DNA of 64,000 nt from Uloborus plumipes (taxonomy: Eukaryota > Arthropoda > Arachnida > Araneae > Uloboridae): positions 62,001-126,000 of the forward strand of contig JAXGGA010002238.1 in assembly GCA_038373865.1 (NCBI GenBank). Direction: 5' to 3'. Made by a program: the position numbers and the translations under genes. Positions 1 through 12,200 of the stretch are shown one piece after another; position 1 is the first letter of the stretch, and every line of letters begins with the position of its first letter. The notes beneath the pieces were generated by a model, which ran no database searches, had not been told where the DNA came from, and saw only the letters and a list, made by a program, of their open reading frames with translations.

Positions 1-30
1 GTGTGTGTGTGTGTGTGTGTGTGTGTGTGG
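1..30. repeat. (GT)n microsatellite
   Basis: Fifteen GT units open the window and probably continue upstream. Confidence 0.95.
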
Positions 31-140
31 TGATATCTGAGCTTCGGGCAAAGATAGAGAAAATGATCTTTGCGAAGCTCGTTTTTGTAAAAACGATATT
101 ACTTATTCTACTCTCTTGATTGTTTGAGTGTTTTTCTGTT

Positions 141-870
141 GCTGAATGCTCATTTTCATGGAATAATTCCGACACACCGATGAGGACGGCCGCATCCGTG
201 CAGTACATAATATTCCAACGTAAGGCGAAATGCTAAGAGGTGGGGTGTCGAAGGAGAAAAGTGCATGATATTCCTACTCTCTTCCCCAGTGCAAGTCGGA
301 TCATCCCCAAGGCCTATTCACATAGCGACCGATCCGGCCAATCGAAGTGGTTTTTCGGACGTGACGGAATGAGGTGAACATTTTCGAGCATTCGCGCTAC
401 CTCCGTCCAAAAGTCACGTGACGGTATTCCCCCCCCCCCCACTAAGTACAAAGAGCGCGCACCTGGCGAGAGCCAATGGAGTCGCTTCCGGAGAACCGGT
501 CTGGTTTCGGGCCCGGCGACATCCAGAACGGCGACGGAAGCCGATGTTTCGATGCGTTGTCATGGCAACGGATTTCGAAACCCAGTTTCGCAGCGAAAAA
601 TTCGGTTCGGACGGCCGGATTGGTCGTAGTGTGAATAGAACTTCACTCGATTCGAAGCCGTGGCCGTCCCTCTCTTCTGCGCCCCGCGGAGAAGGACGAA
701 TGCGACGGCGTCTGCGGAGTCCACGCCGGGACACGGTGGCTATGTATTCCCCACCTCTGCTCTCTGGGGATGGACAGATGGGATGTTTTTTAGTCTCTTT
801 CTATCGCTGAGTGATCATTTTCATGGAATAATTCCAACACACCAATGAGAAGGGCCGCATCCGTGCACTT
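141..870. repeat. CpG-rich block flanked by a 65-bp direct repeat
   Basis: 141-205 and 806-870 are close copies in the same orientation; both contain CATTTTCATGGAATAATTCC and GGCCGCATCCGTGCA. Between them, 300-760 is GC- and CpG-rich, unlike the AT-rich surroundings. No gene was recognised: overlapping frames here are by-products of base composition. It could be a small LTR-like or other unclassified element. Confidence 0.55.
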
Positions 871-3137
871 GAAACATTTTTGAACGACTGCAACAAAGGA
901 GGATGTTGTATAATAGGGTAGTTGTGACCTATTGAATATCCCTTTTTTAACTACTAGATATTGTTAAGAGGCTTACAAAACACAAAAATTCACCAAAACA
1001 CAACAGTTGATTCTTAATGATTTTTTTAAAAACCCAAGCGCAAAAAAAGCGCGCCTTGAAACCGAAACCCGTGACGTCGGATGGCAGTAACTTTCAGCCT
1101 TTCATCCATAAAAATTGGATTTTTGCTATATTATCGTTTCATTGCGGGATTTTCTCCTTCCGTAATCAATACCTTAAAGTCTACTAATTCACTATTTAAA
1201 ACTGGATTTATCAAAGAGCAATCCAATACCCTGCTAGGGGTGATTGTTTTGATATTTTTTGGCGAAATCCGTAGTCAAATTTTTAGAACGCATCACTTGG
1301 CGAGAAAAAAAAATTACGGCAGTGCAGAGCGAACAACAGTGCGGAAGCCGGAGAAACCGGTTTCTCGAGCTCCTCGCATCTAAAGCTTCTCGCTCTTTCT
1401 TCGGCTTAGTGGAAAGTTCAAAAGCGCCAACGAGTGCCGAGTGACGTCACAGTCGCTTGAAATTTAAAAATTATTTAAAAAAAAACTACTTGTCGCAGCG
1501 CAAAAATGTTTTCGCCGTTGATGTTCATGTATGTTGCTCTATCATATAAAAATAAAATTGAAAAATCGAAAACTTCCCTATTGCTCAAATTTCTTACTGC
1601 GCAGATTTTTTTTAATGCTTTCTTCATTTATTACTGTATTACTTTTAAAATATTATGATTTATTAATCTTCTTTTTGTGTGATATTTTGATTTGAATAAA
1701 AAATATGAAAATACAGACTGAAATGTATTGAAAAATTATAACTTCCAGCAATACGGGAAAATCAATTACAGGGCATAGAATTAGAAACATAAATAAATAA
1801 AAATAAAAGCAATAAATAAATAAAAGTAAAAACAAACATACCTGCAAGCCTTGATAGCGAAAACTCAGAGTTGTCAGAAACAAATTTAACTTATATTTAC
1901 TTAGTTGTTATCCTCTTTCTTAACATTTTGGCTGTATAAAAGAACTGCCAAATCTGGAAGAAACTGACGAATCCAGCTTTTCATTATTACAGCTCTAACA
2001 AAGAAACTATAAGGCATTAGTAATAGCTGATGTATTACGAAGAGAAGAGCTAACACCATAAAAGAGAAATGAATTGGTTTCCAATAACTTTAACAAAGGG
2101 GGTGGTATGAATAAAATTTCATTGAAACGTAGAAAAGAGGTGTGATGCGCCTAAAACCATTCATAAGTTTCAGTTTCTTGGTCAGATCAATTATGAAAGA
2201 GCTTTTCGTTGATGTATTTTAGAAAATGAATGGCCGAAATGCAAAAGAAAAGAGCAAATGATTAATGAAAGTTGGTGTATTTGCTAATAGTGTAAAAGTT
2301 GGATTCCGGAGTTTTAAGAACTGAATTGTTAAAAGATTAATTATTCAGCAGTTCATTCATTATTCCAGAGCTTTTGTTTCAGCTTCTTAAAGGAAACATC
2401 ATAAATTTTGAGAATCTAAGACTGGTGCTATGTACTGATTATATGCGAGTCGTAAATTTATTTGAAAATGCGGTTTACTTAGATCGTGAGCTGAATAATA
2501 AAAATCTCAACGCTTTAATAAAACTCTCAGCGCTTTTTAATGGCTGCCAAGATTCGAATCTTATTCTGAAATTTGTTAATACAAATGAAGGGCCAGGGAA
2601 AAAAGGATGAAAGTCACTTTTCAAGGATTCTTTACTAGAGATATTAGCACTATCTAGGGGCTATGAAGGAGTACTATCATCTGGTAGAACAACAAGGGGA
2701 AAAAAAAGATAAGAATCGACCGAAATGTGCATGAAAACTCTATCAACTACACAAGGAGTTACGAGAAATCAGTTTTTCACGAAATCGCTTTTTAGTCACT
2801 TTCATCTTTTTTCCCCTGGCCCTTCAAATGCAAAATTCAAAATTCAAAAAAAAAAAAAAAAAAAAACTATGCTCACAAAATTAATTTTTTTAGATTAATT
2901 ACATTCATCTCTTTTCTGAACGTATCAAATCATTGAAATCATTGAAGTAGATGCAACAAGGTACATCTCTTTATCTACATATTGAGAGGTGGCTTTTTGT
3001 CTACAATTAAAATAAATAAGGCCAAAACGTTTTCAAACTAAATCAATGTTGAAAAAAACAATCGAAATTTTGTACAAAATCAAACTGCATTGTGTTTTTA
3101 GGCATTTAGTCCTTCTTAAGCACTCATTTCTTTTCAG
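871..3137. other. Intronic sequence upstream of first visible exon
   Basis: AT-rich with no recognisable exon. A moderately GC-rich stretch (1045-1450) carries CCGTGACGTCGG near 1069 and a perfect TGACGTCA palindrome at 1442-1449. Long A runs occur at 2845-2866. The reading frame at 2374-2610 has no FN3 character. Confidence 0.5.
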
Positions 3138-3252
3138 GAATACATGATCCGAGGCCTAAATCCCTTTTCCCAGTACTTAGTTTCTGTTCAGGTATTTAAC
3201 CCTGCTGGTAGGGGACCTGCAACAACAGTAGCTGTGATGACAGATGAAGGAG
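3138..3252 (+). CDS. RPTP exon 1 of window: C-terminal half of an FN3 repeat
   Basis: Acceptor TTCTTTTCAG before 3138, donor GTATGT after 3252; starts phase 0 and ends phase 1. It encodes [20 protein letters not shown] and on to MTDEG. This is the F-G strand half of an FN3 repeat (L-x-P-x-x-x-Y-x-V-x-V core, N-x-x-G-x-G turn, T-D-E-G end). Its front half must be in an exon upstream of the window or not recognised. Confidence 0.9.
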
Positions 3253-6200
3253 GTATGTATCTCCTTTACTGCTTTAGTTCACTTTCATATTTTATTTCAT
3301 GTCTTTCGATTGGAAAGGTAAAACGCAACTATATTCCATTCTCGGAAAAGATTGTCCGAAAATTTGTCAATAAATCACTTTTGGGGATTTTCTCTGCAGT
3401 TATGAAGAATGCATTACCATATTATTCACATTCACCGTCTGCTTGGCACCAACTTGTCCTTTTCCAAGTCAAACACGTGAGCTACGGTACCAAATGGTGT
3501 TTTTTTCTTCTCTTTTTTAGATCTAGTGCATCTTTTCCTTGATCGCAGTAGAGTTGCATTTCTTGTAACTAAGCTTTACCCAGGCTTCCAGATCGTACAG
3601 AAGAGCAAACAAAAAAATTCCATCTTTCAGAAATAATAGTGTGGCTTTTACAAGTTGAGACTTAAACTTGACTATGTTAACTTCTTTTTGGGACGTTCAG
3701 TGAAAAATTATTGGCGCAGATTTGAGTACGAATATTTTCGCAAAACTTATACGAAAACTACCAACTCCACTCAACTCTAATCGCCCTTCCCTATTAGGGC
3801 CTGGCTCCACGTCAGCAGAAAGCAGTCCGAAACCGAAAATCCGGGTACTTTCCATTTCCTTTTAATTCAAAGTGCCCAGATTTTCAGTTTCTGCCTTCAG
3901 TTTTGGTCGGTTTTTTGCTGATGTGAAGCCAGGCCCTTACCTTACAAAAATTTGTGGCACACACTGTCAAAGTGAAGCCTAAATTTATCAGGGCCCCATT
4001 GTGCGTTTGCAAACTGTGTACAAAGATAGAACATAGGAAGCAATGAACAGCGGAAACTAAGCGACGAAATTTGTGTTGGTATTGGAGCCAATATTTTGAA
4101 AAGTGCCAATTTGAAGTTGGAAGTTTCTGATTAAAAATTTTTTTTGTAGAAAAAAATTAATATCGGATTCTAAGTCTAAATTGGGTCTAAATGCAAGAAA
4201 ATAAAAGAGGGGAGGTCAAGGAAGTTATTTACCCCCTCCTTAGATTACTCACTTTTAAGCCGTTACAGATCTGATGAGTGTTACAGATCTGATGTTAATA
4301 TGAGATACATATTATGAGATAGGGTCAAGTGGGGGAAAATGGGTCACGGGGTAAAATGGGTCAGGATTTTTAGAAAATTCCTTAAAAATTGTGCAAATAA
4401 TATTTTCTTTCTGTGTTGCCATTTTTATGTATTTCTGACACCAGGCAACATTTCAGATGCAAAATAAGGTGCAACTTCCACTTTAAAGTTACAGATACTA
4501 GTGATTAAGTGTTTTTCTTAAAAGAAGCTTAACTGTTTTCATCATAAAAACTTTTGTTTTAAAAAAAATTCAATGAAAATACACATTAAGTTTTTAACCT
4601 ACTGCATAGAGCACATTTTCAGGAATAACTTCCTAAAATGGTGAAGAAAAAACAGCAAAACTGAATTTTTTGTAGTATTAAAACAAGCGTGGGGTAAAAT
4701 GGGTCATCTTTCGCCTTAAGTTAGGCTTAGCATATACTAAAGAGCTAATCATATTTTCTGCTAATTAACTCATGTTCTGGTGTCATGTATGTACATGCTA
4801 ATTTAAAACAAATAATATATTGTTCAGACATTCATTTGATGCACAAATATATAACTTGTAACGCAAAATAATTAAATTAAATCAAAAATCCAAAACTAAG
4901 AGCACAGCTTTTGCTCGATGAACTTCTTCGGGAAATGTTGTTAGGAAATGAAGCAAAAGTGGTTTATTTTCTCCAAAGAGCCTGGGCAACCAAATCATAG
5001 AAAAACATTCTACAGAGCTGAGTTTAAATAATGTAGTTAAAGGAACGAAATCAACACTTAAGATCTGAACAACAAGTGAGGCTGTTTCTTCGATATTAGC
5101 AAGTCAAGCATGTGTTTTATTTAAATGCATATTAAAACTTCTATTATAAGCACACTCTCACATACACCATTAACCAAAAGTAAAGAAGAAAGTTTAAAAG
5201 TTACTAAACGAGAAAATTACGCACATGCAGAAAGAAACTTGTGAAATGTTAACAAGCTTGACAATATTGAAAAGATTGCAATCTGAAAAAGCCTAAAGAG
5301 ATAAAAAACCAATTAAACTGACACACAGACGCAAAAATAAATAAATAATAAATAAACCTTTTCTTTGAAAGAAATTCATTACTGAATCGAAGTGCATTGA
5401 TGGCAACTTTTAGCAGTTGAAAAGTGGGAACAAGTTAAGTCTTTTGAGAAAAAAGTCAAAAAAGCATATTTTCATGCCATCAATCTGCCCCATAATGTAG
5501 AATAACGTGCAATAATAAAACTTAAAAATACAGTGAACATTTTTTATTCCCGGAGAGAGATGGTGTTTGGAAGGATGATGCATCGTAAACAGTGCTAGAC
5601 ATTCCTGGCCCTGAGATGAATCGAGAGGACTATATTGCTTTCTAGAAATGTTTATATACTAATTGTTTTCTCATTAATGAATAAAAGTATCAAACTACTA
5701 TTCAATAAATCATGAAATCCAATCCTTTAAAGCATGGCTCATTTTACCCCACTAGTGACCCATTTTACCCCACGCTATGAGTCATTGACAACACATTTTC
5801 AAACTTATTTATCAGTATCAATATTTTGTTTTTTCCGAGATATTTCACTTTAAATGTTATGAGGAAGAGTCATTTGCATATCCTGAGCAGTTTATTCTCT
5901 GATTGAATCAATATATTTTTTGCTGTCAATGCCTGATTGTAAAATTGCTCTTTTTTGACCCATTTTACCCCACCTGACCCTACATATTAATATGAGATAC
6001 AGATCATTATATTAATATATATATATTAGCTAAAAAATCAAATTTTATTATAGAAAAGAATTTCTTGGAAATAAAAATGAGCGATGAGGTTTTTAGATAA
6101 AATAAATTGTGAGATTACCAAATCCAAGCTAATAAAACATTTATTTGTTTTGAAACAACACACAACTTCAACTTTTTCAACAACCAACTCTGCTGCTTGC

Positions 6201-9200
6201 TTTTCTTTAATTAGTTGCAGGAAATTTAATTTCTTGATTAGAAATTCAAATTTAGCATGCTAGTTATTATCTAGTTATTTAGCGAAGTTTTGAGAAATTG
6301 AAACACCAAAAAAATAAATAAATAGAATAATAATAATTAATTAACTTAATTTCTGCAGTGTCAATTTTTCTTATTTTACTAACTTCCATTGTCAGGTCAT
6401 ACAAACCACAAATGAAGCAATTGTACGAAAACTCATTGCTTTTAATTTTTTAAGAACAAAAATATTCAATGTATGGTTAAAACCTATGATTTTTGCTTTT
6501 TAATAATTCTGAAACGTGAGAGTTAGTTCGGGAACATATTCGCTGTTTTTCAATGTTACCGCTCTGACTGTTACCGATCTGACAAACCGACAAAGTTTTT
6601 TTTTTATTAATATTTCCGAGTCGATCACGCTAAACTAAAATCAAACACGTGGTTTTTTCACTTGAAATATAAGGACTATACTTATATATAAAATAACTTT
6701 TAAAATAATAAAAACTGCTCATTTTAGCTCGTGTTACCGATCTGATGACTTAAATGACACACATTTTATAAATCACTTTAAAAAATCTTACCTGCAATTT
6801 TAGATGAAGAAATGCAAATTTTTAATTACGATGCGATAAAACATCACACCATCAGGTACTCAGTATCACGTGGTATCGGTGCAGGAAATGATTTTGGGAG
6901 CCTAAATATAGATCGGAAGTTATTGTTACCGCTCTGACGCGGAACTGAGGGACACGCCTATTTCGCATTCCCTAGAAAATCAGAAATCGATTAAGACAAA
7001 AATAAAGTAAAATATTAACAAAGGGGTAAAAATAGAATCGTTTTTTGTGCTAGTGCGTTTTTTTGGGAAGTTAGAAAGTGCGCTTAAGCTGTTTGCATGC
7101 TTTGCTTTGCTACTGGGGACACGTTACCGATCTGATTTTTGATGTATAAAACAAATATTTTCTGAAGAAAAAAAAATTTTTTTTTCTATTATTATTAGAT
7201 GAAATGAAAGCAAAACCTTGTCTTCTTTCTGGGGAAAATGATTTTTTTAACTAGTTATTGAAATACTAGTGAAAATTCACTTGGGACTCAAATTGGCACT
7301 TTTCTAAATATTAGCTCATTGCTCTTCATTTTTTAATTTTTTTTTTTCTCTCAGCTAGTTTTCTAAAAGTCAACTCACGCCCCCTCCTTCTTCTTTTCAG
7401 AAATAAATAAACATAAAATAAAACAAATAAATAAATAAAATAAATAAATAAACCATTGGTGATATATTGGCATTTAGAAACCGATCAATTCCAATTAACC
7501 GATTTTTTCCCTCTCCAAGTTGACATCAGCAGCCGATAGTGATGCCAACGGCTAATTTTTTGCTCTTCGTTTTTTTTTTTTTTTAATTTATTTTTTTCTC
7601 TGGTAGTTTTCTAAAAGTCAACTCATGCTCCTCCTCCTTTTCAGAAATAAATAAATAAACAAATAAAGAAGAAAAAAAAACATGGGTGATGTATTGGCAT
7701 TTAGAAACTGATCAATTCCAATTAATCTATCCCACCCCCCTCCAAGTTGACATCAGCAGCCGATAGTGATGCCGACGGCTAATTTTCTGCTATTCGTTTT
7801 TTTTTTTAATTTTTTCTCCGGTAGTTTTCTAAAAGTCAACTCACACTTCCTCCTCCTCCTTTTCAGAAATGCATAAATAAATAAAATAAGACAAATAAAT
7901 AAATAAAACAAATAAATAAAACTTTTTTTTTTTATTCAGAACCAATTTTCTACTCGTATGACGATAATATCGTGATGTTTACTTAAAAATAAGTAAATAA
8001 ATCAGATAACAATAATAATTATAAAGTCTTAGGAACTAAGAAAAACTTTTTGGAACCTAGTAATTTATTTCTGTTTATTGCAAAATTCAGTGCAACATGG
8101 ATTCGGCTGAATGAGCTGTCAAAAAATATTTTAGTCACCCGGGATATGACGGACTCTGAAGTAAATAAATAAATTAACTAAAATAAAAAATACTATAAAA
8201 TAAAGCAGCTTGGATTGAGAAATTCCAAATAGATTAGAAAAATTTCTTCAAAAAGTGCAATAACATGCAGTTAAAAACCTCGAAATGTAATTGAAAATCA
8301 ATTTGACCTTTATAGCATTCCTTCCTTGCTTTCTTAGGTCCTGATGGTAATTGTAATGAAATTGTGGGGGAAAATCGAAGCTTCCCGCAAGTCTTTTTTC
8401 CCATTAAGCGAAATTCGTCTCAATTTATGCCTCACCGAGAACTTGTTCGAGTCATAATCATTTTTTCTCTTATGTTTAAAGAATTAATTATCGGAAAAAG
8501 CGGAAAGATTTACTTTCCCCTTCATCTCTGTTTTATTATTAATCACCGGAGCTATTTCTTCGTCAAAACGCGCTGTAAGCTAAATGTTTCATTAAATTTC
8601 TAAAATCCAATTAGTTCTAACCTCTCTTTTATTATCATAAGTATGTTACCTAAAATATATTCACCTTATTTTTTTTCAAAGATATTTGATGAATTTATTT
8701 AATAAATATATTTATTACCTACTTCGTTTCTTTCCCTTCACAAAACTTAGCACATTAAAATTAAAAAACAAAAACTTTTGGTAGTGTTTTTTTTTTTTCT
8801 ATTGCTCAACCCATTTGCACCATTTACATGCGTGCGGAATTTTTATCTATATATTATCTATATATTATTTATTTTCGGAGTTTTAAACTTAGACTTTTAA
8901 TATGCATATATTTGAGCATAAGGAGCCATTCATTATACATCATAATACGAAGTTACAACCATCTAAAACAATTTTTTGTACTTAAAAAAAAATATAATTT
9001 GTAAGTGTTGCGGCAACAGATGCAAATCATTATTTTTGAGTACTTTTTTTTAAACATAAGTTAATATTTTTGAGTATGGATGGTTCCTTACGTTCATCAC
9101 TTAGGTTGCTCAATAAAGACCGGTAAAAAATTTTTCCAGGTAAACAAAAATCAAGTATCAGAAAACGAATAATGTATCTGTAGTGGAATAAGTGAAGAAT

Positions 9201-12200
9201 GAATGTCTAAAGTTTATGGGTCATGACGTCAGTAATTTTACGTACGCAGCCATCCAAGTATATATATAGTTTCGTTTTCGGACACAGATAAATGAGAGTG
9301 ATGCGCGGTGAACAAACAATACGTGGCTTTTAAAACTTGAAAACAGGAAAAAATGATATGACAAGTGGATTTCATGTAATAGGGACCAATTTGAAAACAG
9401 CCACCCACATTTGGAGGATTAGTTTACATAATTGTATTTAATTTGTGATCATTCTTTATTGAACAGCCCTCGTACATATAAGATAAAGGCCAAAGCTTAA
9501 AATTCCCGGAATATAGTGCAAATATATATATGTAAAAATATCACAACTGTGCAAGTGGACAGAGAATTATATAAATGCAACTGAAACAGTACTGTAAGTG
9601 AAATAAATACAAAGTTAAAAGCCATACATCTGTACATCACAAAACGTTTGACTGCAGAAGTCCTACTCCTCCAGAGTCCAACTTAAGTTTTTTTAGTGAA
9701 TTATTATTGAAATTTATGTCAGTATTTATTTCAAAGATATTGTGCATGAATACCTTAATTTTTTTGAAAACACTAAGTATATAGTACTGTAAGAGTACGA
9801 GGTTGAACATTTGAAAATACTAAATTTTTACGACAAGTTTTGTATTTATACCGACTTGGATTAAAAGAAGCTAAGTTTGTTTTTCAAAAAGATTGTAAAT
9901 TTTTAACACCTTTATTCAAATGATTGCTTTGGAAGTCCCCAGTTTATTTAATAAATAATTACATAAAAGTTAAAGCACCCAAACTTGCTTTTTCCAGGAA
10001 TTAGGTATTTTCGGTTATTTTTTTTCTTAAAAAACTCAAATACTGTAGGTAGAGCGGGGCTGCAGAGCTGGAGTCGGAAACTCTAAAATTTTAGGAATCG
10101 GAGTCGGTTATTTTCCCTCCGAGTCTGGAGTCTGCAACTCATCTACGACTAGGGCAGGGATTCAAGAGAAACACCATTGCAATCGCTTCGAATTGCAATC
10201 GCTACTGGAAGTGAATTACATTATCATCAACTTAACTTGGCACTTACGTCACTACGGGTGGAGCCAATAAGAGCTCACAAGCAGTCAGTGATCTCCTCTT
10301 ATTCGCCAAGTAGGCTGTGACGTTTTATCTAGCTCGTTTTTCATAGGCAAACGTCACGCTGACGTCACGATGTTTTTATCAAGAAACGTTCTAATGTAAT
10401 TCATTTCCAGTAGCGATTGTAATTTGCGATCGCCTGTTTCACTTGAATTCCTGCCTAGGACGCTTTTAAATTCCAGGCGTAAGATCATTTCGCATCCTAC
10501 CAAAGATGGATACTAAGGAGGGGCGATGGGGCGTTTCCCCTTTGAGGAACCCTACACCGACAATTTTTTGATATTGAATTTTAAAAAGCAGAATTTCAAA
10601 GACGATCATAATGATGTTCTTGAAAATGTGAGGGCTAAAGAGACCTCCCTGGAAATGCTTCGGATTTTAAGTTAAAAACAACAATTACAGTCCGTCTTTG
10701 ATAACGCTAGGGACAGAAATGGTGTTTGGAACTCTTACTCGGAATCATTTTCGAAATTGAAGTTAAAAAAAAAAGCAATTTTACTCGTTCTTCGATGATT
10801 CTAGAAGGATAGTTGCTCGAGGTCTCCATCCTCATGAATTCGATCTCTACAATTTTTCGATATTGAAGCTCAATTTTAGACGACCTTTGATGATAATAGG
10901 GCAATTGTGAGGGGTTCGGACTCAACGCCGGAAATGTTTCGGAATTAAAGACTGAAGCATTTGTATTCAAAATCATGTAGACCATGATATGTAATAAAGG
11001 GTAAATAATAAAAATCAACAGTCCCTCCCTTGAATTTTTTTTAGATCCGTCCTTGCTTTGGTAAGAAGCATGTAAATTTACAAATCTTTAACAATATAAA
11101 AACATATACTTCCTACAGAGGAACTGCCCCCATGACTACAGAAATCCTACTCGAGATAAAAAAAAAAGTACGAATACACGTCAAAACGCACACCATCTCT
11201 ATACTAACAAGTCTCTTTCTGAGCTTAATTGCATTGAATTAACGTACGCCTGACGCAAAGGCAACGTTATCCTCAAAGACGCTACGTACGATTTGAATCT
11301 ACAGTAGAACACAGAAGCTTCATTTCTCATTTTCCCCAGTTCCTCGCTAACATAATTCTATTTCTCCTGGTCTAACAATAAGTACGAGCAGAATACAAAG
11401 TAGATACAATCATTTGGCCGACGGGATGGAAACAACCGGAAATAACGTAGCAAAACAACACGTTCTACGAATGCATCCAAGCATACGAAATAGATGGATT
11501 CCGCAGTGAAAGCTTAAAGGGAACTCATAATTTGTGGTACTTTGGAATTGTTTTATTATTAGGAAATACGCACGGGCCGAACACGGTTATAATAAGCAGT
11601 CAGGAGTTAAAAATTACGTTAAGAGAATTGACTGTTCGTCTTATTCTATAATCGCCAAAAACACCTGTTAAGAAGTGTGAAACTGTCCTGCATATATCGT
11701 TCTATTAATTAGAAACTTATTGAATTTTAATATTAATCTTATTATTTTTAAACGGGATTCTACCAAATAAGGTTTGATTACCATGCCATTTGTCAGAGTT
11801 TATGATTTTAAGTTTCATTGCGAAAAATGATGAATTCTGCCAAAGAGAAAGTTTTTTTAAGAAAACTTAAATAACTTATACTTTTGCTGGTCTCTCTCTC
11901 TCTCTCTGCGTTTTTGAACAAATTCTTCAATTTCTACAGTCAAATTATTAATACTAAATAACAATAAGAGTAACAAGGGACCAAGGCCTTAGCGAGGTCA
12001 GAAAACTGTTGGGGAAGGGCAGCTTCTACTTCTGGTGTTGGAAGGGTCATTATTACAATATGAATAAGCTCACAAGTTAGGAAAATTGCGTTATATATGT
12101 GGAGCACATATAACGCATTTCTAACATAGCATTAGAAACGTGAGCCTAGTCGTAAGTCAAGAGTTCGTCCACGAAACTTTTTCGGCACTGAAGTCTTAAA

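Noticed and set aside
2374..2610. Reading frame upstream of the first FN3 exon as a missing exon
   Set aside because: There is a possible acceptor at 2370 but no FN3 motifs, and its frame does not end at a usable phase 0 donor next to exon 1.
8364..8603. Frame after GCTTTCTTAG as an extra exon
   Set aside because: Encodes no FN3 or linker-like peptide. Exons 1 and 2 join directly as TDEG-APSRP, the natural boundary of two FN3 repeats.
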